From assembly GCA_020746105.1 (NCBI GenBank), contig CM036617.1:144874518-144938517 (forward strand): a stretch of DNA of 64,000 bases. Reading direction: 5' to 3'. The position numbers and the translations under genes are program-made. The DNA comes from Trogon surrucura. Its lineage: Eukaryota > Chordata > Aves > Trogoniformes > Trogonidae. Below, one piece after another: positions 12,521-25,330 of this stretch; within the stretch, counting starts at the first letter, position 1; every line of letters begins with the position of its first letter. The notes under the pieces are model-generated. The model worked only from the letters and a program-made list of their open reading frames with translations. It did no database searches and was not told where the DNA came from.

Positions 12521-15500
12521 ACTGTAACAGGGACATTGTTAATTCCCATAGACATTTTCTTGGTGTCTAATTTCAAGTCCTTTTAAGACATATCTATGTT
12601 AACAATTTGGCTTATAAGCCTCTTAATCCATGCCAGTGTCAGGAAAGTCTATCAGAGCAAGAGAGAGATTTTTATTCAATTTATTGAGGCAACAAATGGA
12701 AAATGTGTTGCATCTGCAAAGATTTTTTTTCATTTAGAGAATTCTCCCTCATCACACTTTGATGCAGCCCATTCTAGCTGCATCCAGCTCCATCTGTGCT
12801 AGGGACACATGAAACCTAAAGGGCTGTTTGTAAGTTATTAAAAATATCTGCAGTCCTCCACAACAAAAGACAGAGAAAGGGAAGACAGAAGAGACCGGAA
12901 TAAATGTGGCACTTGGGCCTTCCTAAATTGGTCAGAGTCTCTCTGCACATCAACAGTGCAAAGCGTCAGTTCTGCCAGTCTAACATGCCCTAAAGGTTAC
13001 CTATTGCATTCTTCTTTAGACAGGATGGTTTACGTGTTGTTATGATAGGACACGTCAGGATGTGACACTAAATTATTTTGGGACTCCTGAGTTCCAAGCA
13101 AACAGAACTCTGAGGTCTAGACTTAATTTGTGCAAGTATTTGAGAGGGCTAGTCATGAGCACAAAGAAGTTAAGCATATGCCTGCCTAAATGCTATGAGT
13201 AGCTCAAGTCTGGCATTGCAAGAAATTTACACCATTTATACTTTTACACAGTACTTTTCACCAAGCAAGTCTATTTCCCACTCAGTACAGGAGTGTGAAA
13301 GCAGCTTCTTCCACCATGAAGACTATACACTTTCTACTTCTGATGCTTCTATAACTCCTGCCACTGCTTCACAATAACTCAAATAGCCAGAAAAAGAAGA
13401 GTAAGGCCAGGCTATAAACAGTGTACCAGTGAGAAAGCCTTGGGCAAGAAAGTTGGCTGCAGTACTGCCAAAGCCCATAGGAGGAGAGAGAAAGAAGTAA
13501 GAGAAACATCAGTCACGGAAGCCTACAAAATGAACAAGATTTGTCAGGAGCTCTATTTAGATTCAGAAAGAGGAAAGTGACAGCGGTATATAAAATCTTA
13601 TAAATATAAATATGTATATGAATGCAAATAAACATAAATATACACATCCACACTCACATTCACACTCACACAGTCAATGACTATAGATATATAGATAGAC
13701 ATGCAAAATACTACAAGTGAGAATTCACAAAATACATTTGCCCTTCAGGAAGTTTTTTACAAACATGCCAGGTCTACCACAAAATGTATGGTCCACTTGC
13801 TTTGAGTTCACCAAAATTGTGAGAAATCTCTGATTTGCAGGCTAAATCTATGTTGATCTTCAAAGCAAAATTCCCTCATGGAATTTTCTTTTATGTAATC
13901 TTTTTCCTGCAGATTTGTATGTTGGAGAGGAAAATTTTCAGCCCAGAGATTACAGAGAGTGAACAAGCCAGCAGAGATACAAAGGCTGGCTCACAGTTTT
14001 TCAAAAATTTAGAGCAACAATAACTGGATTCTAGTGATTCCTTAGAGTTTGCTAAGTCAAAGACCCCATCAAACAATTCACAAGCAGAGACAGATGTTTG
14101 CAACAGCTGCATTAATTGAACCTGTAAAAATCACTGTTTATCCTGAAGAGTGAACAATCACAGGGGGGGTTTGTTGGTCTGATTCTACTCTTTTTTTTTT
14201 TATACTGATGTACCTAACATGCATCCTTCCCAGAGACAGTAGGGATGTTCCACTGGAAAAGAGGAGAGGATCAGAGTCTACATATTTGATATTTAATATC
14301 TAGTATCTCCTTTTATCCACCCTCTACATTAAGAATTCAACAAATGCTTAGAAATTGTACAATATACTTCCTTGTAGATTGCTTCCTTGATCTACAGGGA
14401 GAAAATCCATGTTCCATCATTGCTTGTAAATTTATTTAGTAAGGCTCCTTAGCAGCAAACAAGACTCCTCGTGCACTGGAAGTATTGCATGGTTACGGTA
14501 TGCAATGTCATCTGCCGGTCCAAGTGAGGATTATGCAAAACATAAAATCAGTGGCAACAGAGAAGATCCCAGTAAATAAAAAGAGATGTTACAAAATCAT
14601 TACACATGGAAAATATTGGGAAAATCCCAGAGAGGATGGCTGGCCACAGGACAGCAAAACTGCATTTTAAATCTTACAAATAAGCAAGGGATTAGCTAGT
14701 ATAATATAGCAGTGAAGGACTGATATGAAACTAGGGGCCAGATCCAAGTCTGTAACAAGCCTGAAAGTACCATTTAAATAACGATCACTATCACTCACAT
14801 GGATAGGAAAGATTTTGTCTGGGACAGAAGAATGCAGAGGGACCAAAGAGGTTTCTTCTATGCTTATAATTCTATAAATGTAGAAACAATATAATCTCTA
14901 AAAGGAACTGACATGAAGTAAGGCAACTGCTGACATACAAGAGAAATACTGAAGTACTTATTGCCAACCTGTGACATACTCATTATTCAGTTATTGCTTG
15001 CTTACTTTAAAATGCTATTTTAGTATACAGTACAAAACTAAAACAAGAATTTCCAAAGTGGACAGTGACACTGGATGCTCTGGTTCACACTCTAAAGGGA
15101 CTGAACTTCAAAGAGCAGAATGCATGTCTTGTACAGGTATCCAGAAACATAACGTACTGCCATTTTTTAATAAGTGGGCCTCACAGATGTATAGAGGGAT
15201 GCAAAGGGTTAATTTTGGGGACCCAGTTCTCTACTGCTTATTGCCCTTAATTTTAAGAGTCTGCTTGTGATCCTTAAGTTCATAGTAAATAGCTACTAAC
15301 TCCCCAGTGAGATTTTCTGAAACGAGCAACACGGAAAAAATGGACTATAGAATGGGATTTAAACTCACCTGTGTAATTTTTCAACCTCATTTCAGACACT
15401 GCCTACATTTATGATTTGAAAAGATGCAATAATCCTTATATTTAAAAACAACCCAACCTGCTGCCTCCTGCTACCACTTAAGATTCTTCTTCTCGATGAT

Positions 15501-15653
15501 GGATGCAATCACATTCAAATTATACATGTAATAAGAGGGAGGTCCACACATAGGAACAACAACTGGCAAGTTACCTGAGAATAATTAAAGGCCGTCAGAG
15601 GTTCTATCATTGGTGAAAACATTGAGGAGAGCAAAAGTATGGGGAAACTTATT
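12521..15653. other. Intergenic; low-complexity patch only
   Basis: No gene recognised. At 13586-13710 there is an A/T-rich low-complexity segment with taaatata steps followed by short cactcaca-type runs, a decayed microsatellite. The remainder looks unique. Confidence 0.45.
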
Positions 15654-15735
15654 TCACAGAATTATAGAATTGTTATGGTTGGAAAAGACCTCTAAGATCA
15701 CCTAGTCCAACCATCAACCCAACACTACCATGAAG
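15654..15735 (-). mobile_element. CR1 LINE 3' tail fragment
   Basis: The plus strand shows tcacagaattatagaattg, then ggttggaaaagacctctaag and a block ending in aaccatcaacccaacactac, an excellent match to the antisense CR1 3' UTR. Only about 80 bases are retained. Confidence 0.85.
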
Positions 15736-16266
15736 CAAATTTTACTCACTTCTGTTATAATAGAGGCAAAAATGTGGCAGCCATGCTATTATACTCTGCA
15801 AGTATAAGGGAGAGGTGATTAAAAAGACCAGATCCAATATATTTGTAGTGCCCATCTCAACACAGAGCAACAGAATTGGAAACCAAGCAACTCCTTTTCT
15901 AATGAGAGGATAAAGCTGCAAACCCCTTCCAGTGTTTGGCTTCAGCAAAGGAAAACTGAGGCAATGGACATATAAAATCAGCTGATGTTACAGTTCAAGT
16001 GGAAAGATGCAGCACTGCTTCAAATGAGATTGGTAGTTTTAGCTCAACAGAGTGAACCAAAATATTCAGGGAAATTCTCAATACTCTATCATCCTTCCTC
16101 AAATTAAATACCCAGTTTAACCATACACAGTGCTGTCTGTATGCAGCTTGCACTTCTCTCCCTGGAAGCCATCTGGAATTCCCTTGAGGAATCTCAACCT
16201 TCAAGAAAATATTCTGTTTAATTCTGACATTAACAGTTAAAAGGACATTGTTGGATTTAATGTCCT

Positions 16267-17690
16267 TTATGACACTGCACAAAAACTATACTGACTTGCT
16301 CCAGAAGAAGGCTCATGTGGCCAAGTCCCACTTCCATTCTGTGTGCCTAAATCCAATGCAGCAAGGCGAAGTGCTTCTTGGCTGCCACCAAACTCTGAAG
16401 ACACACAAACCATAGAAACCACTGCATTTCTCCACACGCCTATAGCAAATGACAGTGACACTCAGGCTGTCTTATGCTTCAGGCCTCGCCAGCACGTATC
16501 ACCAGCCCATATCTCACTACACATATTGCTTAAAATCTTAAGCAAGAGGTCCAGCTCCGACTATGTCGACAGGCCATCCTCCACACCTAGGATGGTGACC
16601 AATACTACCTTCTGTCCCATCACACCTGAAGGAGAAGAGCCAGTGAGGGTTAGATGCTCCCTTTTAGAAAACAGCTCAGGGGTGAGGGCACTCATCCAGG
16701 ATACCAGACACTTCATTTCTATGCTCTTGATTATAGCAGCTGTCTCCAAAGAGGGCTCCAAAGCTCCAGGCTTTAGCAGTTTGGCCACCAGGTGCTCCCA
16801 CAGCTGCCTTTTTACACTGTCTTTGCAAAGTGTTACAATTTCAAAATCCACCCTCACAATGATAAAACAAAGGCAGATCCGCAGGTTGCAAGTGGAAAAA
16901 ACTCCAAACCAGGAAAGAAGGAAGGAGCAAAGGGCAGGTCTCATACACTGCTCCAAGTAGCTCTCTGGAACCATACCTTCTCTTCTGCATCATTAAACCT
17001 AAATCCCACAAAGCTTCAGCAGCAAGGAGAACATCCTGCTGCACCCTTACAACAGCCTCCTCTGATGCGTGGTGGCCAGCGAGCTCTTCTAGTTGCGTGG
17101 GTCCTGCTTGCTTTGCAAAAAGAAGCCACCCTCTATCTCCTCCTGAAAGAACCTGTCTCTATGTAGTTTAAAAGAAAACAAAACCCAAAAGGTTGTATCT
17201 CTCCTACTGGGGAGAGGTCTCTGCCCTGCGAGTCCTGCTTCTCCACAGCCAGGGCACAGAGCTTCATGAACATTGTGGAGGGTTCATGGCACACCCCAGC
17301 ACTGGCCATCTATACAGCTCTCCAGCAGCAAAGGAAACAGCTTAAAAACTTTAAAGGCAATATTCCTCATGTAAATGAAGCCTTCATGGCCAAACACACC
17401 TCCGCCACAAGCCGCCAAGAGGCGCTGGCAATGCGGGTCACACATCCTAGTGTTGCGTTGTCAGGTACCTCCGTGGCCCACAGGATGGCACTGTGGCACC
17501 CCACCAGCGGGCTTTCGGCAGCCTCTCCTGACAGCAACAGTCATGGTAAGGCAGACTTTCTTTCACATCGCAGTTATTTTCCTTTGAATTTTCTGGCTTT
17601 CCAGAATTCAGCATAATTCTACAGATTCTCCCATGCCGGCACACCAGCTGATCCTCTTTGTCTTTGCTCAGAGAGATCACCATCTGCTTT
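16267..17690 (-). pseudogene. Unidentified decayed coding-like stretch
   Basis: Several minus-strand frames read like pieces of one alpha-helical protein broken by stops and frameshifts. Examples are a frame with QLEELAGHHASEEAVV followed by DVLLAAEALWDLGLM (about 16840-17110), one with DSVKRQLWEHLVAKLL, AAIIKSIEMKCLVSWM and SALTPELFSKREHL (16561-16974), and one with VTRIASASWRLVAEVCLAMK (near 17400-17450). Composition is leucine- and alanine-rich, like HEAT or armadillo repeats, but I cannot name a family. The opposite strand is also open (16343-16960), so part of this may simply be low stop density. A processed pseudogene, an old mobile element or chance remain possible. Confidence 0.25.
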
Positions 17691-20152
17691 CTGTGGGCAT
17701 TTTGCTTGAATAAACAACAGTAAGCTTAACCCCAAAAAAGGGTTAGCCTGCTAGCTACACAGCAACCTCCAGAACAACTGCTTCTTTTTGCTGCTGAGAA
17801 ATTGTATTTGGTAAAGCCTGAAACTAATTAATAACAACTATTGCTTACAACACACTTCAAAATGTTCGAAGTACTGCAGAAAACCAAATTAAGTTGACAA
17901 TCTTGCTAATGACCACATCATTTGCATTCTATTTAAACTGCTGCAAAAAACTTGGAGTTTGTTTAGCCTACAGGTATCCAGCATGGACTGGAGAGGGCTC
18001 AAGCCTTTCCATGCACGTGCAGGACACGCTGGACCCATATACTCCAGTTCAATTGATCCAGTGTCCACACAGTTTCATAATCCCCTCTCATTTATGGATC
18101 AAAGATGGAGCCAAATCACAGTTATTAAGACTAGGACGGTGCATCAGATTTCAAAGTCTTCTCAATGGTGATTGAGGATCCTAAGACTCAGGGCTTAAAT
18201 TTTTCCCTAGACTCACAAAGCATCCTTTCAAGAAAAGTATTCTGGGAGAACTGAGGAGTCAACAGTTGCAAGTTAAAATTCAACAAGATAGGCTTGTCAT
18301 TATTAAAATTTTTGGAAAGGCTCACCAAGGTAAATTATTTCAGCTTAAAGCAGCTGAGAAAATTAAGTATCTTGAGTTTTACTTGAATCTAACCTTTCTT
18401 ATCAGCTATGACTTCAGCTGCTATCCCTTGCTAAAGCCTTACCTGTTTTATCTTCGTTGCTGTTTTAAATGCTTTTTTGCAGTGTGGATATACCCAGGGT
18501 ACCAGCGCACAAAATGACAACAAAATATTTGTGCTAGGTCTACAGCAGAGGCAAAGACAGCAGTTGCTAAGGACAACAGGCTGCTGGGGACAGCTACACA
18601 GCCACGATCCTGCTGTCTGCTCCGCTTACACCCGAGCCCTGGGAAGCCTGGCTTGCAGCTCTGACTCAAACGTGTGGAAAGGGGCTTGGGGACAAGGAAA
18701 CTGCTGCCATGGTTGTGGCAGTGGTAATAGTTATCTTCACTCCTTACCTCTCTCCTCCTTCCAGAGGTCTCCAGGGCCTGTCTGGCTCAGCTCCCCTTTC
18801 TCTCTCTTTCTCTCTGTTCCTCCCCAAGGCTTCACTCTGGCCCCACATCTGCAGCAGTACTTAGTTTTGCCTTCACAGCCAAGACACATCAGGCTGGAAC
18901 GGTAAAACGTTAATAAACTGAAAGCAACCACATTCATTTGTAGTAAAGTTGCCACGCTTTGATGAAATGAAGTAGTTAAAAGAAAGCATCATGACAGAAG
19001 GCATTGGTCTGGTGGGCTCCACAGCCGGAAGTGTGAAAGAAGGTGGCATGGTGCAGGTCATACACTCAAGGGATCATCAGAGCAACAATCACCTGGAGAC
19101 AAGGAGTATGATCAAAAATAGCAATGTAAGTACAAGCAGCAAGTTCATTTACAGCTTGCCACTCCTTAAGAAGTGGGTGATTTGGGTTCAAGGGATCATT
19201 TGCTCTTGTTGCTCTTTCACTGTCAAGCACTAATCCAGTTTAGGGCAAGAGGCAAGATTTTCAAATGTGCTACTTGCCCAACTCTGTTTCACTAAAATGA
19301 CTAGAAAAAAAAATCCAATGGCCATGGTGTGTCTAGGCCTTACATTTTTTGAAATGTTATCTTCTACCAAACATTTGGGAACGAGAGTTACAGCATCTTC
19401 TGAGTGCCCAGCTGATGAGCTAAGTATTTATATTCCCACTATAGTCACCTGAAGACCCAGCAGTCAGGTTTATGATTATTGACGGAAAGCAGGAAAGGAG
19501 GTGTAGGGGCACAGGGAAATACTAACAGAGGCTACATCACTGAAGCAAGTAAAGAGGATCAACATTCCATTTATCCTGTTTCCAGCTGTGAAAATAATGA
19601 TGGCCCTTATGGAAGTTACAACCACGTGAAGCCAGAAACAGGCTTACAGAGAAGCTGACTGGAAGTCCCACAGAAACCAGCTGCCCCAGCTGCAAACTTA
19701 AGTTCAACTTCCCAGCCCTGCCTCATACCGTATGCTTGCAATTCCTTGCAGGAAAAAAGGGTCATTCGCATTAGCTGGAGAAAAATGAGTTTACCTGTGA
19801 ATACACTGATTCTTCCTACAGATCCTTATCATTGATAAATACCAAATTGCATGCTGAGGAGAGAAAGACTTTATTTCCCTTCAGCATTTGGGGAAAACAA
19901 GGCATGGGAAAATCGAAATGTCAGATCCAGACACAGAATGTGCCTGTGAGCCTTAGTATGTCCACAGACTGGTATGCTGCTGTGGCAGATCTGACAGTCA
20001 AAACTCAAAAAACATTCAGATGGGGACTTATGCTTCGACACATTGAATTTTCAAGATAACAGGTCCCATTTCCTAAGCACATGAAAAACTGACCAGCTCA
20101 AAAACTAAAGACTTCTAAAACACCCAGCCTAGTTGGCATCAGAAGAAAAATG
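17691..20152. other. Intergenic, nothing recognised
   Basis: Unique-looking sequence. The stretch near 18480-18900 is richer in G+C and has open frames on both strands but no protein signature. Confidence 0.4.
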
Positions 20153-20188
20153 AGCTGATGTATAAATACCAGCTGATGTATAAATACC
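20153..20188. repeat. Exact 18-bp tandem duplication
   Basis: Two perfect copies of agctgatgtataaatacc stand head to tail (20153-20170 and 20171-20188), with the start of a third unit (agctga) after them. Confidence 0.9.
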
Positions 20189-20315
20189 AGCTGAGAACTT
20201 GGCTCCATTTGCCTGAAATCAACTCTCTGCATCAGCAGGGATGTTAAAATACTTCGGCCATCAAGAAAACTCTTGATGCATCATGGTGAGCATAAAGACA
20301 TGACAATGGGCCCTC

Positions 20316-20379
20316 TCATGCACCTAAATATGCTACAGGACATTTAGGTGACTCACGCACCTAAATATGCTACAGGACA
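20316..20379. repeat. 37-bp period duplication with inverted arms
   Basis: A 27-base block with a single t/c difference occurs at 20316-20342 and again at 20353-20379. The spacer contains tttaggtg, the reverse complement of cacctaaa in both copies, so the region can also fold into a hairpin. Confidence 0.85.
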
Positions 20380-23300
20380 GGAGAAAATTTACAAGAGAAA
20401 TTATCTGGGCCTTTTTGCATATGCTTGCTTCTGAATCACCAATATATGACTAAATAAAAACCATGAGGAACCATAATTGCTATTCGGTGTATCCCTATAT
20501 TCCTCTGAGAGACCACAAAGGAAAGAAAACTAGCAAAGCATTTAGGAGGATTAGTTTTTAAAAATGCCAGTGAAAATCTGTTAAAAAAAATGATCTTGCC
20601 AGATTCAAAGTGCAGATTTGACTGCTCAGTACCAGTGAGCTGCTTGCATCCAAATCATGTTTGCACCTGGGGAGCCAATACGAATCTATGAGAGATGGTC
20701 AACTCCTCCCACCTCCAGCGTATTTTCTTCTGCTCCTTTAATACCTCGATCCTTGATAGCAATTCAAAGGGTGAAAACAGAAGAATCTGCATAAATTTAG
20801 TTGTTTTGGACTGGTTGTGGGAAGTTGATGTCAGCCTCTTATCTCCACGGCGCATTCAAAGGGCTTTCAATTTACCTTGCAGTACGTCAGCTCTGGGCTT
20901 TGTCAGACAGAAATATTTTGCACGCCTTTAATTGTAAGGCAGCCTGCAAGGGAACAGAGAGTCACGAATAAAGGGGGTTGCACTGAATATTTTGTGTCTG
21001 AGCCTGAAAACCGGAAATCAGATCAGCATGGCCAAAGCATTGGCCCAAAGCCAACGCAGAGCTAGGTAACAGCAGGACTTACTAGCATTTGGATATTCCA
21101 TGAGTCTTGTGCAAAGGGCCAAATGTTTTCCTATGTTTGTCTGATCCTCCCTCCCCATATGTCAGTTACCTTGGTTATGACAGTAATACAACACAGGGTC
21201 CTTAGGGAGTAAGGGTCGCCAAATGTGCCTGATGGGACATGCTTAGAAAGATCTCCTTGTCTAAATGATTTAGGGAAAAGGAGCGACTAAATGCCTTACG
21301 TTACAGCTGAGGCACTGAGATATGTGGGAGACCCAAAGGCCATGTGACAGCACTGGGGACCATCCCCTTGACTTCATGGTCAATATTTAATTACAAGACT
21401 TTCCTTATTAAGTGGCCTCTTAGCTAATGAAAAACCTTACAAGACCTTTTGATGCAACTTACTATTAAGAAATGCCAGAAGTACCAGCGAGTGTTTTTTT
21501 CTCCTATGTGGGTTACATGACTGGGGGATGGAGGATGGAGAGGAAAGCTGCATCAGTCTCCAAAACCCACCACAGCTGCAGCTGAGTTGATCAATATGTA
21601 TTCAGACATTTTCTATGGAAACGTTGATTAACAGTTACTATGCAAAGAGCTCACTACTCATCTTCTCTGAAATCCACTTAGCTAAGTGTTAATGGCAGTT
21701 CACAAATCTGCGCAATTTTTTTAAAGAGCCAATGAGAAAAGGTAGGTGAGTAGGTGAGCTACAGTACACTGCAAACAGCACCTTCCACTTCCATTCTTTT
21801 CCCAATACACTCCAAAAATTATCAGTAAGCATATTTTAAAATTATTTTTCCTTTTTTTTTTTCCCCCCTTACTAAAAATCTATGAGTAAAAAGACCCTTC
21901 ACTCCTGCTGAGTGAAAACAGGGGGAGTTCAGAATTCATGACATGTTCCAGCAAGTCAGACTGCATTGTAGGGGCAGTCTGGATTCATTAAACAACTTTT
22001 TCACCTGTGCAGGTTTTCTGGTTGCCAAAAAGAACAACTGGTTCGCCTCAGCAATAGCCAAAGCACTGGAACATCCCTTCTGTCACTACTAACACATGCT
22101 GTAGTATCCACACCATTTGGTCTGTCATTTCATCTCTTCTGAAGCATATGAATATCACCTATCTGAACTCAAGGAAATATTGGAGCTGACACTGGAGTCA
22201 CACTGCTAGTAATCAGAAACAATCAATGATTACCACTACACTGCTTGGAAAAAAACTTTTAAAAATAAACTCTCCTAAACCAAGGATAATGCCCTCCCCT
22301 TCGGGAAAAAAAAAAAAAAAAAAATCCCCATTATATCTTTCATTACAGATCGAAGTAAAAAAGACATAAAGGCAAAATTTTGTATTCTACCTTGCTTACA
22401 TACCTTTCCATTAAAAAATAATCTTAAAAAGCAAAAACATTCAGAACATCAAGAAAATGATCATGCACATTTCAAAATTTTCCAAACATGCATTTTCTAA
22501 AGAATACCAGAACAAGCTGAAATGAAGCTCCTCTCACAAATATTGCTGATTTTGAGGAAGAGGCATCTGTCGATGAAGTATGTCCTACAGAAATGTTTGC
22601 AATCCACTGTAGAAAACTGTAATAGATTAAAGACTAATGGATAAGCAATAGTGAATATCCCCCAAAATATTTCTGAAAGTCACTGTGTCATCTCCAAGGA
22701 CAGACTGAGAGATCAATTGCTTTGTGGGTATTATTTTGCAAGCATGAAAGCCCAGAGTCTACAGTACTAAAAAGAATGTATCTGACAGTACTATTTCTGA
22801 TACTCTAAAATATGAGCATAACTCAGAGCTCGAGAAAGACACAATATGTTTGTGGTACTTAGGTAAAGAAAAGGCAGAGTCACAAAGTAGATGCTCTAAA
22901 TTTGACTGTCTGACACCAAACAGGACTAACAGGTAAATACCTACTCTATACCCTTCTACCTTATATACTGATGATGAAGTGAGATTCAAACACAAAGCAG
23001 GTCTGTTCCTCCATCACTGACAAGGGTGGTTGTGCATAGGGCTCGTTGCTGTTAAATGACAGCACTACCCTTAAAAATATAAACCCATTATGAGAATGCA
23101 TGTCTTGACTGAGGAAGGCTTAAAGCTGAAGCACGGAAATGGCAAATAGGATCAGAACTTGGTCACGAGTTAAGAATACGATGGTGTTTCACACACTGGA
23201 CAGAGTATACTTGAGCTGTTTACTTGGTAATGTAAAGCCAAAAAAAAAAGGAATATGTGTGAAGACTATTTATGGATAAATAAATCAGATTAGCTTGAAG

Positions 23301-24789
23301 ATCCAAAACACATGCATCTCCCATGCTTCTTACGTATCATCATGAATCAACATCATTTACTTGTAGGATTTGCTCCTACAAGCAAAGATTTATTCTGTAG
23401 CACTAAAAAATGAGTCATGGGTTCTGCTCATTTAGACTCTTGCAATCCCACCACTCTCCATAGCTAACTGCGCTTTATTCGGTTCCTACTATAAAATCAA
23501 AATGTAATAATGCCCTCTCACCACTGGTAAGTTCTTTGAACTCCAAAGAGGTAGATAGCACTTTAACGGTATAAGCCCTTTGACCAGCTTTTTGCTCTGT
23601 GTTTGTGTGATGATTGCTATAGTAGAATCTTCACCATTAATGTTACACGCCTCAAGACCAATACTCTGTACACAACAGCAGTGCACATGATATAACAACA
23701 GTAAATTAAGAAGCACATAAATATATGCTGGTTTCTTCCATCAGTTTCAAAGTGAACTGAGCTCAGAAACAAGTGTGACACTGTCATCCAGATGAAACTC
23801 ATTGGCTCACTCTATATTCTTTATAATTCCTTTCTAATCTGGTTTACTGCTATAACTCAAGAAATTATGACAAGCACTTGGGAAAAGCCCTTAAGACAAC
23901 TTATTGACAACCAGATTTATGTGCACTATCCTACTAATGTCACTAATGAAGCTCAAGTGCATGGTGATTTGTAAAATTTCCTTTGGTTTTGTTTTTTTTT
24001 TTTCCTGCTTGAAGGAGAAAAAACAGAGCTATTCCAAAGTTAAATAGCAGAACTAGCTAGCCAAATTATAGATACAAATCACATGATGATGGTTTCCTCC
24101 TAGAAATGAACAAAGAGCAGCAACAAGCTAGAAGGCTCAACAACAAAGTGTAAGGACAGATTCTTCTTGACGCTTCTCTGACACAGAGCTGGATGAAAGG
24201 GTAAAGTTCCCACGTTGGCCAATATCTATTCTAACTGCTGAGCTTAAGGGTGTATTTTGTGACTTTTCCGCAGGATGAAATGAACTGAAATAGGTAAGAG
24301 GAAATGTGAAGCTTTATTTTGTCTCTGACACAACAGTGCCTAGAGTAGGAAATTATTCTGATAAACTCTTCAGGCCAGAGTGGCCATTGTTATCAACCAC
24401 TTTGACTTTCCATTCAGCAAATCAAAATCTTACAATTTCTCATCTATTTGGCATCTCGGATACATCCCAGGTGTAGGAGAAGATTCTAGTAGACAGTCAC
24501 TGAACTCAGGCTATTTCCACTGCATGTAACAACTTTTGTATTATCCCTTTCATAAACTTAAAGTCCATCTGAAAAAAAAAAACCAACGCTTTTTGCCTTC
24601 ATTTCTCCTATTCACTCTGGAATGAGCTCTCATTTCTCCTTCTTTGTCTGTTATATTAGAAATTACTTTCTTCTTCCCAGAGTAAATTTATTCATAGCCA
24701 GTTTATGCTCTATTGTTCAAACACCAGCACTACCTTTTAGCTTAAAAGGCTCTTAGCTCTTTTGGCTACCTGCCCACAGTAATTTTGTA
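20380..24789. other. Intergenic; poly-A run
   Basis: No gene or dispersed repeat recognised. A 19-base A run lies at 22306-22324; it has no recognisable SINE or retrocopy body next to it. Confidence 0.4.
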
Positions 24790-25330
24790 ACTATAGGTCT
24801 TGTCAATCTTTTGCTGGCCCAGAAGAGTCAGGCTCCTGAAAAGCACTTTCCATTCACCTGATCATTCTTGCTCTTCTTCCATATATCCTTCCTGACCAAA
24901 TTTAGGTCACCAGAAATGCACGTAGCATTCGATATGAGGCCTTACAGAATTAACATTTCCCAAGTGGTACTAAACATGCTCCTTTTGAGACTTTCAGAGA
25001 CTTTCACCTGCAATTTTTATGGTTGCATTACTCTGATGGCTCAGTGATGCTGGCACTCGGGCTGATCTTAGTACCCCAATCTTTCTTTTTGTCTGTCTTC
25101 CCCAACTGATAAGCTTTCCACCAAAATCCCTATCACAACTTTAATTTCTTTGCTATTTAATATCTTTTTATTTCTTTACCTAGTTCTGTGACGTAACCCA
25201 CAGTCTGGATGATGATGCTTAGTTTGTTTCATCGCTAAATTTCAGTCTCAGCTCTACCGACTAGTATTTTAAACAATCTCAGGACTAATCCTTGATGAAT
25301 TCCTTTAAGAACCTCCCTCCTATCTCACAT
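24790..25330 (-). mobile_element. Ancient CR1/L3-like LINE relic
   Basis: The plus strand retains an antisense, strongly eroded version of the CR1/L3 3' ORF2 segment. The most telling piece is the caccagaaatgcacgtagca block followed by a gatatgaggccttacagaat block, which corresponds to the usual 'ccagaactggac...ggtgaggcctc' segment. A later dctgatctt-ccccaatct-like part (25060-25090) and an aggactaatccttgatgaat segment (25281-25300) keep the same order. No frame is intact. Boundaries are approximate. Confidence 0.45.

Noticed and set aside
16343..16960. 205-codon plus-strand frame as a real gene
   Set aside because: It has no recognisable domain; the opposite strand carries the more protein-like text, so this is more likely a shadow of the decayed minus-strand stretch.
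22306..22324. 19-base A run as a processed retrocopy tail
   Set aside because: No coding or SINE body and no target duplication could be found next to it.
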